A stretch of 64,000 nucleotides of DNA from Conoideocrella luteorostrata (lineage: Eukaryota; Ascomycota; Sordariomycetes; Hypocreales; Clavicipitaceae), in NCBI GenBank assembly GCA_032433595.1, contig JASWJB010000053.1, positions 109,435 through 173,434 of the forward strand, read 5' to 3'. A program made the translations under genes and the position numbers. The notes below the pieces were generated by a model. That model was not told the DNA's origin. It made no database searches and worked only from the letters and a program-made list of their open reading frames with translations. Below, piece by piece: positions 21,526 to 33,274 of this stretch (position 1 is the first letter of the stretch; each line of letters begins with the position of its first letter).

Positions 21526-23484
21526 GTTGAGGTTTGCTAGCAATACTGAACAGATGAGTGATCTACTTGGCAGCTATGATATGAGCAGAACAAAAGTGTC
21601 AATAAAGGAAGGAAAACCAGTGATGTACGTGTAAGTAAAGCCGCAGGGTCTATAGAGTTCAACGGGGAATAGACCCAGCCGTTTCTTACTGGGAGGTGAG
21701 ACAACCGCATCAAAAAAAAGGGCGAGTCGTGTGCCTTTTATATTCATGGAGCGCGGGGTTGCAGCACGACAAGCCCCCCTAAAGTTGGATGATGGAGATG
21801 AACGAGGAGCAACCTTGGGGAAGAGGCGTGCAGTCAAAGCGAGAGAGCCGAAGGGAATTGAGGATTAAGTCGGACGATTTCGAGGTCTAGGCAATCAACC
21901 CTCCAGCGGCTGTCTGCATTATAGGACGCCCTCGTGCTGCAGAAAATTCGGCTGCCACTACTTAACCGTTTGACCTTTCTTGGGTCAACTTGTGGGGAAC
22001 ACTTGACCAGCTCCAGGCTAACGGAAACACCAAGACTCCGACCAAGTCGTTCAGCTTTCCCACGCAATTAGTTATGGGGGGGTTGCCACCATCAGAGACC
22101 TGGCAAACCAAGTCAAGGATGTATGTGGATCTGGGGTTGCCCACTGAGACCCGCCTATGTACTCAGTTGACGAGCCCTTGCTCGAAAGATCGAAACAATG
22201 CAACCGCGTAAAGTGACCAGACGACAAGATAGTTTGTATATTCTGCACACCATTATCCGTTGAGATGGAGCATTGTGTTGAGACTAACTCTAATTTTTAG
22301 GGGAAAGACGCCCTGGCAGCAAAAAGTATATTGGCGGGACTGTTATCAATATGTTCGCCTAAACGGTAAGAAGGTACTTAATTTGTGGACGCTGAACATT
22401 GCACGTTGAAGTTAAATATCATTATTGGACTACTTAAACGGTTTGAACCATTGTCGCTCAATACTCAATAGTAATAGAGGTGGAGGAAACAAAGATATCT
22501 ATCAAGTTCATACCGTACATCCCGCTTGGCTACGTGCTGCACTATAGCCAGCCACCTAACAAAGCGGGAACATTGACGCGAGCCCATGTGGTTTAACTCG
22601 GAACAGCAACCGCCATTTCATGTCCCGCGTTGCACAATGCGGGGAGAGACTATCAGCAAGATACTCGACCCTCAAATTGCCATGAGTTTTAAACGTCCAT
22701 AGCAACCCCTTCTGGATAACACCTCATTCCCATCTTACCGGTCCATCCTAGGTCAATTGCCGGTCCACAAAATTTTATTTCCTGCCCGGCTCTGTCAGCG
22801 GCTGGTTGCAAGCCTGGCTGTTACAGTTGTCAGCCCGGCCGGTGATCACCTCTCTGCACTGGCATGTGACCTCCGTAAACGCTCAGTTTTCACGTCTGGA
22901 CTCGGCCCTCCTATCCTGGTGGCGCTCAAGCAGCGGCGAAGCTAACCCTATGTAAACCTGCCTATGTTGTTTAAATTGGGCACAATCGCCGCCCATTTCC
23001 CATCGAGGGTTTCTTTAAACCCCAAGAAAGGAATGTGGCTGAAGTTCTGTTGTTTCATTGCTTCTAGATGGTCGCTAGGCACCGGTACAAGTACAATAAA
23101 TTGTGAACACATATTCCCACATGTCATAAGTTGAATTCGGATACACGAATCGCATCCGACAAGCTGCACAATTAGTACTTTGGCAATCGTGTTCCACATA
23201 TCAAACCTCAAGGAGCTCGCGAATTCCTCAGCCCGGCAATCATCCCGGGTTGGCAATCGGAATATTGGACCGTTCTCGACTGCCACTGCCCAATTAATCA
23301 CCACCACTTGCCTATTGACTGTTCAACTTCAAACACAATAGTGTTGTCGCTGTATCATTTTCTAGCACCAACACGGGTCATGCGTTGATCAGGACGGAAT
23401 GCTAGCGTAGCGCAAACGGTTATATGTACAGTTTCGCCCTGTTGCATAGAACTGATCTGTAGACGTTGGGCAACATCCCACAAG
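21526..23484. other. Intergenic, sugar transporter upstream
   Basis: About 2 kb between the sugar transporter start and the 3' end of the DUF1992 gene. It must contain the transporter promoter. The open frame at 22948-23307 (minus) and small frames near 22757-22945 show no recognisable similarity. Nothing else is supported. Confidence 0.5.
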
Positions 23485-25077
23485 TCACTTCCCTTTCCAA
23501 AAATCCCGCCACCATTCCCTCAAACCATATGCCTTCTCACTCGCTTCTAGATGAATCTTGACATTATCTTTACCAATGAGCTTCTCCATGAGGCTTGAAA
23601 CCCCTGTTACCCCCTCGCCGCTTCTACTTACTACTTTGCGACCAACTGCCCGGACTTTGATCTCGTTTGCCACTAAGGGTGCAACATCCGCAAAGCAAGA
23701 ATTTAGCTCTCGCTCCAACGAAAAGTATGGCTTCCTGGCTAGCTCAGGTGCCATGAGGTTATAGCTTCTGGTCATGCTGTTTAGATTCTCAATTGACAGA
23801 TTCATGTAAGATTTCTCTGCTTGCTCCCAGGCAAGGTCACGAAAAGGTCTTTGAGAAGTAGGAAGATCTGGTGGTGCCTCTGATGAGTCTGGAGAATTAG
23901 AACACTCGGACCCTATTTCTTCGAGCATTGGTGAACCTTCCACCACTGGACAATCCGGTGAATTAGACAAAGTACTTGCCGTAGCAGAAGGTTTGCATGC
24001 CGGGTTACGGGTCATCTCCGCGGCAGCATATATCGCTGCTCGCTTCATTTGTTCTTCAAGCGACCCTCCGTGAGACGAAATCATCCTAGCAGCATGTCGT
24101 TTCCAATCGTTCCTTAGTCTTTCGCGAAATACCCTCGCGGTTTTGGTCAATTCCTGTTGCTTCTCAATCCAAGGGGGGACAATTTCCTGGCGTTGTATCA
24201 ATTTGTTCATGATGTACTCCGTCGTGTCGATGAAAGGATTATCTGCCCTTGGATCTCGTTCCATTTTCTTCCCTCGAGGCAAGTTTTTAAATTGGCCACG
24301 GGAAATCGCGTCTTCAATTCGCTGATTAGCCAGCGCCGTCAGTCCTGAGATGGAGGTGGGGAGAGCTCTCGCTGCTGACTGGAAGCGCTCTCGAAGCTCC
24401 GCCTTCATTTCCTCCTTCTCCTGATCGGTCAAACTACTGGTCATCTTTATGTCCATTCTGGCGTAGAAATTCGCCTTGTCTCGGGCACTAGCAGCTCTTT
24501 GTCCCGGGCTCTTAGCCAAGGTACGCCGAACACACGTATCTACAACAGGTGGCTGAAATCTGCCTCGGTCTGCTGGGTTCAGAGGCTTTTTGGAGTCGTT
24601 GAGCATTCTCAGCACGGTATCTTCAGTGACTTCGGTGCCTGTCCAAATGTTGCCATTAGAAACCCCTTGCCTTTGCTTTAGCACGGTGGACGATGGCGAC
24701 GGGCCTGCCTGAGTAAACACTCCTGAATATTGATTCCTGAACGTTGTATCCGCAATTTTATTGAGGAGTTTGTCTTTCAGCTCTTCTGAGAAACCCGCAT
24801 CTTCAACAGCTCGTCTACCAGATATACCACCAGATAAAAGAGTCTCTTCTGTCGCTTCTTCCAGTCGATGGGTCATGGCACCTGGCTCAGCTTTCTTAGG
24901 CTCGGAGTTCTCTGCAAGCGAAACGTTCTTGCTGTTCTGTAATTCTTTATCTTTAAAAGCTGTCTTTGCATTATTGGATCTAGCTGTGTGATGAACATAT
25001 CGCCTAGATGCAGGTTGGGTGAGGATGTGAGCACAACGACCACACAATGTCGCCGGTATCAAGCGAACTGCCGGCAT
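23485..25077 (-). CDS. Mitochondrial DUF1992 protein (DNAJC28-like conserved domain)
   Basis: Intronless, 530 residues, ATG at 25077. The DUF1992 / DnaJ-homologue subfamily C member 28 conserved domain lies at about residues 250-320: IEDAISRGQFKNLPRGKK, then NPFIDTTEYIMNKLIQRQ and VPPWIEKQQEL. The protein has no J domain, so only the domain shared with DNAJC28 is present. The first 30 residues are Arg/Ala-rich with a CxxC pair and probably direct it to mitochondria. A low-complexity Pro/Ser/Glu segment lies between about residues 355 and 405. A conserved C-terminal part (ENLNSMTRSYNLMAPELARK ... LNSCFADVAPLVANEIKVR) is typical of fungal members. Molecular function of the domain is unknown. 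It sits between two transporter genes on the same strand. Confidence 0.85.
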   Translation of the reverse strand: MPAVRLIPATLCGRCAHILTQPASRRYVHHTARSNNAKTAFKDKELQNSKNVSLAENSEPKKAEPGAMTHRLEEATEETLLSGGISGRRAVEDAGFSEELKDKLLNKIADTTFRNQYSGVFTQAGPSPSSTVLKQRQGVSNGNIWTGTEVTEDTVLRMLNDSKKPLNPADRGRFQPPVVDTCVRRTLAKSPGQRAASARDKANFYARMDIKMTSSLTDQEKEEMKAELRERFQSAARALPTSISGLTALANQRIEDAISRGQFKNLPRGKKMERDPRADNPFIDTTEYIMNKLIQRQEIVPPWIEKQQELTKTARVFRERLRNDWKRHAARMISSHGGSLEEQMKRAAIYAAAEMTRNPACKPSATASTLSNSPDCPVVEGSPMLEEIGSECSNSPDSSEAPPDLPTSQRPFRDLAWEQAEKSYMNLSIENLNSMTRSYNLMAPELARKPYFSLERELNSCFADVAPLVANEIKVRAVGRKVVSRSGEGVTGVSSLMEKLIGKDNVKIHLEASEKAYGLREWWRDFWKGK

Positions 25078-25704
25078 TACAATTGACGAATGAAGGAGAG
25101 ACCGAGCTTGATGTCAAAGTGAAAAATCCCCAAATAAAATAAAGGGAAGCAAATCAAAAAGGGCTTTGTAGGGTTACAAGGCTGAGTAAAGTGGTAACTG
25201 CACGCTACTACAAGATGAATACGAAGAGAAATCACGGTAGTGAGGGCAGTGGCCAAGAAAGGGCGGAGTAAACCTGATACTGCGGTGGCCGTACTAGCGG
25301 GACTATGACCCAGCGCCTCGACTCCTCTAAGCCAACCGGCCATATTAGTCACCATCACACCTGCACCAGCATGACCTAACTACATGACTTATACTGATGG
25401 TATACACTTTATAGAAGTCACTTATCACCTCGGTAAGATGGTTATTTAAGCTATTTGTGAACTTCTTTCGCGTCTAGGAGGGAGGGCGGTCTGGAAAGGA
25501 GAAAAAAAAAAGATACGTGGCATATCTCAAACAAACTATCCAAGACGTAAAACATTCCCACCCGCAACGTCAACTCCACGTTGGTCATTCGTTCGCCCAA
25601 TTATCGTTCGCCCAGTTCATCGTTCGCAGGCCTGATGTTGAGTCATCATTTTCGAATCGTTAATATGTGACAAGACTCATCATAGGAAACTTGATCAATG
25701 ATGT
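25078..25704. other. Intergenic with short tandem repeat
   Basis: About 630 bases between the DUF1992 start and the end of the SV2-like transporter. A short imperfect tandem repeat of about 15 bases with core TCGTTCGCCCA lies at about 25588-25628 (three units, the last shortened), and a 10-A run at about 25503-25512. The DUF1992 gene promoter must lie here. Confidence 0.55.
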
Positions 25705-27638
25705 CTAAGAACTGCGTCGGCCATATGGCTCGAAGGGGAAGAGGGCAGAAACGATTGCCGCCACGATGAATATTGTTGCGCAAACGTAAAGCGGTGCGGA
25801 TGTTGCCGTGTTAGCCTCAGAAGCCACGACTGCAGAAACAATACCCATGATTCGATTGCATGCCACAGAAACTCCGTTTCCTGTGCCTCTATGAGCGCTG
25901 GGGAGAACTTCGGGAGTATAGGCGTAAAGAGTGCCGTAGTAAATATTGAGGAAACAGGCTATCAAGCAGGTGAATACTAGGTCTTGTTCCTTAGTTTTCA
26001 CCGCCGTATAAGCAAAGAAAAATGCTGTAGTAATTAAAGCACCAATGCTCATAGTGTATTTTCGCCCAAGTGTCTTGGTGTTGCACATGAATCCTGCGAT
26101 GATCGGCCCGGGAATGCCACAAATGTTAGTAATAGCATAATTGCGCCACTTTTCGAATGAGGTTATGCTGTACTTCAAGCCGTGGCTTGCCAGATATGTT
26201 CTAGAAATTTTGTCAGGACTCTGTTATGTGAAATTAAGAAGAACAGCTGTTCATTGGCAAGTCCCGCGGATATTTACAGTCGATGTGCTTGAAAAGAATA
26301 GAGAGAATATCACCTACGGCAAAAAGACATAAAATAACGGATAGGCCAGACCGATCAGTGTCCAGGAGAGCCAAATCATGAGGGTAGACGTGGCAATCTT
26401 TCTAGTAGAGAAAAGACCGCTGAAGTGAGTTGCCATTCTTTTCACGGAGAAGCCGTTCGATTCCTGGACCGCCTGAATCGTTCCACACGCCTGAAGCTTC
26501 TCCAGTGTCAAGGAACACGGGCGGTTGTACTTATTAGCCAAATATTGGAACGTCTCAATGACCTTTTCATCCTCGCCCATGCCTAAGAGGTATTTCGGTG
26601 TTTCACGAAGCCGGACAACTGTTATTCGCAGAATCGACATGGCTAGCACCAAAGCTCCGCCTGTGAAGAGACAATAACGCCAACCCCAGTTGTTATCTTT
26701 AGTGCAGGTTGCAACGTCCGCACAGTTCCATTTCTCAGGAACCAGGAACCCCCAACCTATAAACCCCGTAACCGCTTGGCCAAAACCCCACCAGCATGCA
26801 AGAAAGGTTAGCAGCCACTGCTTGTCGCCAGGAAGGTATTCGAGGAAGACAGTCGTGTCCATAATGAGGTTGCCGCCTCCGCCAAAACCGAGAAGGGCAA
26901 TGAAGAGCCCAAGAGTCGGCCAGCTAGGCATAGCACCCGCGAGAATGCAGCATACAGAGCACATAAATAGAGAAATATTGAAGGCGTACTTCCGGCCAAT
27001 AATATCGGCGCTGAAGCCCCAGAACAGAGCGCCCGTAAGCATTCCACAGTAAACCGCAATGGTGAGCGCATTTGCGTAGCCCCGGTTATGAAACTCCATG
27101 TAGGCGGGCCCAGCGACGACGGATTGGAAGAGGAGAATCATAGAGTCTACCGAGTATCTTTACGTGCGTGAGCATTAATGAACCAAGAACATAAAATTTG
27201 GCCTCCGAGACATGGAACCTCAAGGCTACATGTGAAGAAAAACGAAGAAAAAGACTGTCCACACTTACCCAAAACCGTTGAGGAAAAAGAGTTTGAGGTG
27301 ATATGGAGTCCACCCAATCTCATCAATTGCCTGGAACATCTTGGTCAGCACTGCGCCAACATTGACATCAAAAACCAGCTTGAACACAGTGGGGATTTAA
27401 TTGGTGCGGAACACTACTTTCTCCAACAACTCACGTTATTCACCAAGTGCATTTTCATGTTAAGAGCTGGGTCAAGATCTTGAAGCGCCAGAATGTCTTC
27501 ACCGCCGTGCAACGAAGATCCGTCAGCGTTGCGGACAATGTCTGGAACGAGCAGTGCGTCTTTCTTCGTTCCACTATCGTTTTTCTCCAATGATGAAGGG
27601 TCAACCGGGGGGGGCCTTTCCCGGCTTCCGGGATCCAT
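25705..27638 (-). CDS. MFS transporter, SV2/SVOP-like
   Basis: Four exons on the minus strand: 27638..27435, 27330..27269, 27157..26318, 26200..25705, giving 533 residues. A hydrophilic N-terminus of about 45 residues leads into KMHLVNNAIDEIGWTPYHLK, a hallmark of a fungal membrane-transporter group related to synaptic vesicle protein 2 and sugar porters. Twelve membrane segments follow. The loop between segments 2 and 3 reads ADIIGRKYAFN and the corresponding C-half loop TKTLGRKYT. PSAHRGTGNGV resembles the conserved loop of this group. Introns are 104-117 nt with GT-AG ends and rebuild the family sequence at each join (NNAIDE, GFGYSVDS, FLPTYLASHG). The substrate is not known. The ATG at 27638 is chosen because the frame further up begins only with TTG. 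Confidence 0.87.
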
Positions 27639-29869
27639 GACGAAATGTCCTTCACGTTTCGTTGCTTGACTTAGAGGGAGTTTCGTCTCCAGCAAGATGG
27701 CGATTATGCTTGAAAAGCTCCAGCCGTGTTGGAAAATGTACCGAAACTGTAGAGTTAAGTCGCTCCGCCGAGGTGAGAATTTATTTCACTTGACGGCGCC
27801 GAAGATACATGCGGAGTGTTTTCAAGTAATACAGTAGCTAGGCAAGTGCCAGGCAAGTGCCAATTGCTTCTCAAAACAGATCAATATCTTCAAGCCTACA
27901 ACGGCAAGCACCACTTCTTGGTCAAAGGTGCCAGAGAAATGTCGGGTTTGCCGTAGGAATACGGGGTCGCCGTGTTGATCAATTGGCGTCACCTAAGCAT
28001 GCCAAAGAGTCCAGCAATGAAGTCGACAATCCGGTATTCTCCGCGACTCACAAAGGAAACTGATCGATTAATCACAAGCACATGAGGTCTGTTTTGAGAT
28101 GTTCGCCGCGGAAGACAAAACTTCGAGAGGAAAGAAGGAGTCTAGTCCGCGGGGGCGATCCTGTTGCGCACTATTTAAGCTATTTAATGATCTTACATGC
28201 ACACACTTCTGTCCTTAAGTGGGCACGCGATGCTCCCTCTTTCACAGCATGACCTCACCCGTAGAACTACCACCAAATGGAGCTACAGCTCAAGCACAGT
28301 GGATAGTTAGGTTGTAGACAATGGAGTCCTAGAGGCTGACAGTACTCCGTAATAATACCGGGTGTGCCAGACCAACCAACACTGGGCCCGACAGCCCGAT
28401 GGCAAGCATTGTGGGGATTCAAGACGTGGAGGAACATTTAACAAGGCAGCGGCCTAAAGGGGAACGATTCAAATCCTTGGTCGACCAGCAAGGGGGCGCT
28501 GATAGGCCCGAAGAACGTCTTAGTGCTTGGTGGCGAGTGACCTGACGACGTGACTGGTTGAAAGTGCCAAGGCTGCTGGACATAGCGATATCTAGCAACT
28601 AGTTTGCTGGTTAGCTGGCTGTTGGTTGGGTCTTTGCTTGTTTCCTCTGGCCACTCACCCCACGGCTTGCATCATTCTCATCTTTGCCAAAGAGCGAAGA
28701 TGAAATCAGAGATCCACAGTACAGAGATAGAGGGAAACCGTCGACCCGCCAAGTAAGTACTACCTGAGGTCTCTGTCTCTGCTGCACTAAGTAGGTATTG
28801 GCTCGGTGTGTGGTAGTCAACTACATTACGGAGTACTCTAGCAGTAATTCCGAGCCACCACTTTGGTTATTTCTTGGCTCGGGAATTACTGGAGGCCCAC
28901 TGTAAAAGTAGTTATAGCTAGCTACCTGCTTTGACGGTGGAATAGTGGACTGGGGCACACTTGCAGAGTACATAGGGCACGTACCTTAGTACTCGGTACG
29001 GAGTACGGAGTACTACTCTGCTTGTTTACCTGTGTAATAACTAGTTAGTTAACTCCCCTCCCCTTCTGCGCTAGCGCGCCTCAAATGGCCAGACACCGGT
29101 CTGAGGAAGCATCGGTTGAGTGTTTGTCTCGCCTGAACTCTAGTCGTACTTTGTTCTATAATAATTCTCTAGTTCTTAAAGTCAGCTGCTCTACTCCGTT
29201 TTCTACCAGTCTTCAATAAACTAGAGGGGGGTTGGCAATTACCTTATGGCGCCTCTCATGATTAGTTTGTACGTGCAAGGACTAACTATCGTGATGCTGA
29301 CCGCCTTCTTATCTGAAGCACGCAATGTTACAACTACGTGATTGGATTACTTTGGCATCTCAACCAATGCGACACATGTTTCTGCATGAAGTCGCAAAGC
29401 CATCAGAGATAAGCTCGATAATCCCCATTCGCCGAAATTACTGGTGTTTGGCCAAACGAAAAAATTGAAATGGTTATAAGCACCCTTAAGTTTGAGCTGA
29501 GAAAGCATGCTACCAGTGCATGTGTTTCATTCACGAATGGTAAGCAAGTAGAATTATCGGTTTGTACATCTTCCATTGTATACATCATGAATCTACTATC
29601 CAAATTCATTTTAATCTTTACACCTCATATGTTCTGTGAGGTTTTGCCGCGAAATGTAGGTGCGTAAAATTCAACCAAACGCCACGCTTCAATGCATTCA
29701 GCCTGCCATATCGTTATCTATATCGATGAGAGCGATATGTTCGGAACGAATCCATATGAAAGAAAATGATCCTGATTGACATCAGTGCATTACTTTTTGT
29801 GTTCTCCCAGAGACTTGTAATAGCAGGGTTAGTCATTTCACGGACCATGAGATTTCTGAAGTATTGTCC
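27639..29869. other. Intergenic, SV2-like transporter upstream
   Basis: About 2.2 kb between the transporter start and the 3' end of the large disordered gene. It is expected to hold the transporter promoter. It contains TACGGAGTAC micro-repeats near 28345, 28827-28836 and a clustered set at about 28990-29012, plus the palindrome TAACTAGTTA near 29038-29047. No gene is recognised. Confidence 0.5.
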
Positions 29870-32800
29870 TCATATTCTGCTTCCCTCGATTATCTCACGT
29901 TCCAGGACTTCAACTTCTCCAGATTCTGCAGTACGGCGTCGTTCGATTACCCAGCAGGCTTCCCCGCTGTCTTCTTCTTTGACATATGACACACTGTCTG
30001 CCGAGCTTTTGTGACGATGACCCTTGAACGAATGACGGTTCGAGGGGCTCAAGGAGTTTCCATCAGTCTGACATGCTATGTCGGAAGAACTTTTCCTTGG
30101 TACGGCACATGCAGTGGCATCGTTGACATTGGTGAAAGGAAGGCTGTCAGCTCTCACTGTGAGCCCCTGCCCGAACGCTAGTGATTCCGAGACGCTCTTG
30201 CCTATGGACATTTGGGTCGCGTCCTCCTCCTCTGGTATTAGCGTGCTCTGCCAGTGATCAAAGCCTATATTGGCCATGGTCATTGTAGGGCTCCCTGAAC
30301 CACTTACTCCATCAGAATCATAGTCGTGGCTCACCGCTGAAAATACTGAAGGCTTCCTACTATGGTTGTGATTTATCTGGCCAACGGTACCAAGAGAATT
30401 AACCGGCCAGGACGAGCTAGGAATATCTCCTCGCTCAGAGCGCGGAGATCCTTCTCGGCTGGAGGCGAGGCTTGCCTGAGAACCACCCCAAGCCTTGGAA
30501 CGCAGTCGGAGCAGTGCCGAAAGCGTCATTTGGTCACCCCCGGAATCAGCTATCATAGCTAGTTGGGCAAGACCTGGGCTTTGAACAACTGGGGTCGACG
30601 TGCTGAGAGAAGGATAGCCCAGACTCATCAGGGAGTTCCGATTAGAGTACTCAGATCTCTCGGTGATTGGTGTTAGATTTGGCTCCCGCGAGATCATTCT
30701 ACCGCTAGTGCTTCGACTCAACCCGCCCACACCTCCAGGTCCGAAGAACCCTCCATTGACGTATTCATAGTCCTGAGCAGTCGATGGTCCCGCAGCATGG
30801 GAAGCTGAGTGAAAACTTGGCGGTGCAGAGTAGAACCCAAACTCTTGTCCATACCATCCATCTGAGTCGTTTGCCAAAGCGCTAGCATTTGCCTCAGCTA
30901 TGATAGCATCATCATCGAAGTCGAAATCATCTTCCACACGACCACTAGGATCGTTTGTATCACCTCCATAGATCTCTAGCGCAGCCTCATCTTCGGGTTG
31001 ATACGTTGTCGACGTAGGTGACGTGCTACGTTGAAACTGACCCGTCTCAGCGGCTATTTGAGCAGCGGCGGCTAAAGCTGCCTGATAATCGGCAAAGGAT
31101 TCCGGTCCACTGTCGAAGCCCTGAGAATCTCCAAGATTGTTATCTTTATTTAGCTTTTTGATCGTCATATGTTGTGTCTTCTCCGCCACAACCTCAGCAC
31201 TGAGAGATGTGTGGGTGGTTGACCGTGAAACTGCGGACTGAGTGGATAGACGTGAAGTCATGTCTGACTCTCTCTTCATTGAAGAAGTCTCCGCGGCCCG
31301 CCGCAAAGATTGAGCTTGTTTGAAGGCACCCGGAACTGGCCGGCCAAACTGATCAGTATCATTATCATCAAATATAGACTCATCAAAAGGTTGATGACGG
31401 GTGTCTGGGAGGGTTGCAAGATCATCGGCAAGATCGTCATCGAACCCAATCATTCCGTCATCATAATATAAATCATCGTCGTTTGGGGCATCAGTATGAT
31501 CATTCATAACCTGGGTGGATATATCATGAATACCCAGACCTGAAGTTTTGTCTTCGCAGGCAGGCCCTTGTTCCGGGCCCTGGGTCTGGAGTGGAATGGG
31601 AAAAGTTGAACTCCCTGGCGTATCCTTAGATAATGCAAAGCCGATGATGTTACCATCAGCATCGCGAGGCGTAGCCATCACACCGCTGTATGGACTTGCT
31701 AAGGCAGATACAGGATTCGAGTGTTGAAACACAAAGCCTGCAAAGTTCTCCTGATCATCGAGGTCATCCTCACTGCAAGCATCATGCAACTCTGAGGTGT
31801 CTTCCTCCTGAAAATCAGCGTTTACTCCGGGTATTCTCTCCTCCAATCCGTCATCATCCATCATGGCATCATAATCAAATGCTTCCTCATCAAAATCATC
31901 AAACCTCGAATCTCTGAAGCCATCATCGTCATTTGTCTTACGCTCGAGTTCTCTCTGCCGATGACGCTCCTCTAGCAGCTTCTCTTGCTTTGCGGCCCCA
32001 GCCATGTCAAAGCTGAACCTGGACGAGGTGCTCTTCATGTGTCGGGGAATTGCAGACATTGATACTTCTGACAAGGATATTTTTCTCGAGCGGTTTGTTC
32101 GCACAGATGAAGATATACCAAGGTCGGGTTCTATTTGTTCAGATACGGTGGTGGCCCCAGATGTAGTCTGCGGTAGCGCAGCGGTACTTTCTCTCTCAGC
32201 TTTCTGCGAAGTAGTCGCAACGACTCTAACGTCACCGGAAAGCTCAAGTTCACTTTTTGAGCAGAAAGATTTCCCGTTTGACTGTATGCCTGATACAGAG
32301 CTGACTCGACTTGGGGTTTGGCTTTTTGACGACGTTTGCAGAAACGGCAGAACTTCCTTCAGTTTCTCTGAGGTAGTTTCCCCGCTAGCTATGGGTGCTA
32401 CTATGTGGTTTTTCTTTCCCGCTGTAAGGTGTGCATCGGAGACAGGTGCAACATACACATCTTTTGGTTTACGCGGCGCACTGAAATCATGAACTCGTGT
32501 TCCTCTAATGCGAGGATCATAAGCTGGCTCTTCATCCTTCTTGTCGAGTGGTAATGGGCGCAAATCTGGCGCATTTTGATTGTTTCTCCTTCTCATCAAG
32601 AGTGTTGACATTGGGTTCTTCAAGAATGGGAGGCCTTTTTTTCCTCTTTGAGTCTCAACATTCGCAGTGCCCAAAGAGGCGGATAGTATTATTGGTGCAT
32701 CTTGAGGAAGTCTGGCTCCAGCAGTCCGTCTACCGAGGTTCGATGGAGGGTTCAATGCCTGCAAATCGGTTGGTGTGCTGAACGATGTCATTTTCCTGAT

Positions 32801-33274
32801 TTGACTTCTGTCGGAGGCTTCGGAGCTTGTATCCTGGTTGGGAGCAATATGGCTTCGTGAAGCTTCTTCAAAATTACCACTGTCCCCGCCATCAGCGGCC
32901 TCGCCCCTAGTTGTCATATGCTGTGCTTCCACATCTCGACGGTATTTCTGTAAAGCGACTCCACCAATGAAGCCTGTATCGCCAGTGTATGATGTGCGCT
33001 GTATCTGTTGTGGCCAGTTGTCGGGCACCGAGCCGGCAGCATTTCGTCTCTCGTGTGGTGTGCTAGACCCCGTAGAAGTGACTCTAGTAATGGGTGGCAG
33101 AGTTGGTGCAGTAGCAGAGCCTGCAGAGTGAGGCCACCCATCAAGCGGTGAGGTAGAATCAATGGTATGAGGCGATTCGTTGTTGCTGAAAGGCGAAAAG
33201 GATTGCTGGTGGTCTGGTACAGGTGATGACGGGTTTGAAGCGCCTCGTCGATGAAAGCGCAAATGGGAGAGCAT
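29870..33274 (-). CDS. Large disordered acidic conserved fungal protein
   Basis: Intronless, 1134 residues, true ATG at 33274. Function unknown. It begins MLSHLRFHRRGASNPSSPV, and I believe this N-terminus recurs in Eurotiomycete hypothetical proteins. A short ordered-looking motif FIGGVALQKYRRD lies at about residue 100-115. Most of the rest is low-complexity Ser/Thr/Pro-rich sequence. There are acidic clusters at about 455-480 (DDGFRDSRFDDFDEEAFDYD) and about 600-640, and VEDDFDFDDDAIIAEANA near 790. RKISLSE and RKPSVFSA are basophilic kinase-type sites. No catalytic domain, zinc finger or membrane segment is visible. The unbroken frame of 3.4 kb with no splice signal needed makes it a real gene. 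A role as a signalling or scaffold protein would be guesswork. Confidence 0.85.
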   Translation of the reverse strand: MLSHLRFHRRGASNPSSPVPDHQQSFSPFSNNESPHTIDSTSPLDGWPHSAGSATAPTLPPITRVTSTGSSTPHERRNAAGSVPDNWPQQIQRTSYTGDTGFIGGVALQKYRRDVEAQHMTTRGEAADGGDSGNFEEASRSHIAPNQDTSSEASDRSQIRKMTSFSTPTDLQALNPPSNLGRRTAGARLPQDAPIILSASLGTANVETQRGKKGLPFLKNPMSTLLMRRRNNQNAPDLRPLPLDKKDEEPAYDPRIRGTRVHDFSAPRKPKDVYVAPVSDAHLTAGKKNHIVAPIASGETTSEKLKEVLPFLQTSSKSQTPSRVSSVSGIQSNGKSFCSKSELELSGDVRVVATTSQKAERESTAALPQTTSGATTVSEQIEPDLGISSSVRTNRSRKISLSEVSMSAIPRHMKSTSSRFSFDMAGAAKQEKLLEERHRQRELERKTNDDDGFRDSRFDDFDEEAFDYDAMMDDDGLEERIPGVNADFQEEDTSELHDACSEDDLDDQENFAGFVFQHSNPVSALASPYSGVMATPRDADGNIIGFALSKDTPGSSTFPIPLQTQGPEQGPACEDKTSGLGIHDISTQVMNDHTDAPNDDDLYYDDGMIGFDDDLADDLATLPDTRHQPFDESIFDDNDTDQFGRPVPGAFKQAQSLRRAAETSSMKRESDMTSRLSTQSAVSRSTTHTSLSAEVVAEKTQHMTIKKLNKDNNLGDSQGFDSGPESFADYQAALAAAAQIAAETGQFQRSTSPTSTTYQPEDEAALEIYGGDTNDPSGRVEDDFDFDDDAIIAEANASALANDSDGWYGQEFGFYSAPPSFHSASHAAGPSTAQDYEYVNGGFFGPGGVGGLSRSTSGRMISREPNLTPITERSEYSNRNSLMSLGYPSLSTSTPVVQSPGLAQLAMIADSGGDQMTLSALLRLRSKAWGGSQASLASSREGSPRSERGDIPSSSWPVNSLGTVGQINHNHSRKPSVFSAVSHDYDSDGVSGSGSPTMTMANIGFDHWQSTLIPEEEDATQMSIGKSVSESLAFGQGLTVRADSLPFTNVNDATACAVPRKSSSDIACQTDGNSLSPSNRHSFKGHRHKSSADSVSYVKEEDSGEACWVIERRRTAESGEVEVLEREIIEGSRI

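Noticed and set aside
22440..22449. GGTTTGAACC, which on the minus strand resembles a tRNA B box
   Set aside because: The bases on either side cannot form a T stem and no A box or anticodon arm is found at the proper distance.
22948..23307. Minus-strand frame of 119 residues near the DUF1992 gene
   Set aside because: No recognisable motif or homology; codon pattern and context give no support.
28466..28476. GATTCAAATCC resembling a tRNA B box
   Set aside because: No complementary T stem and no cloverleaf can be drawn; the same string near 14791 (minus) fails likewise.
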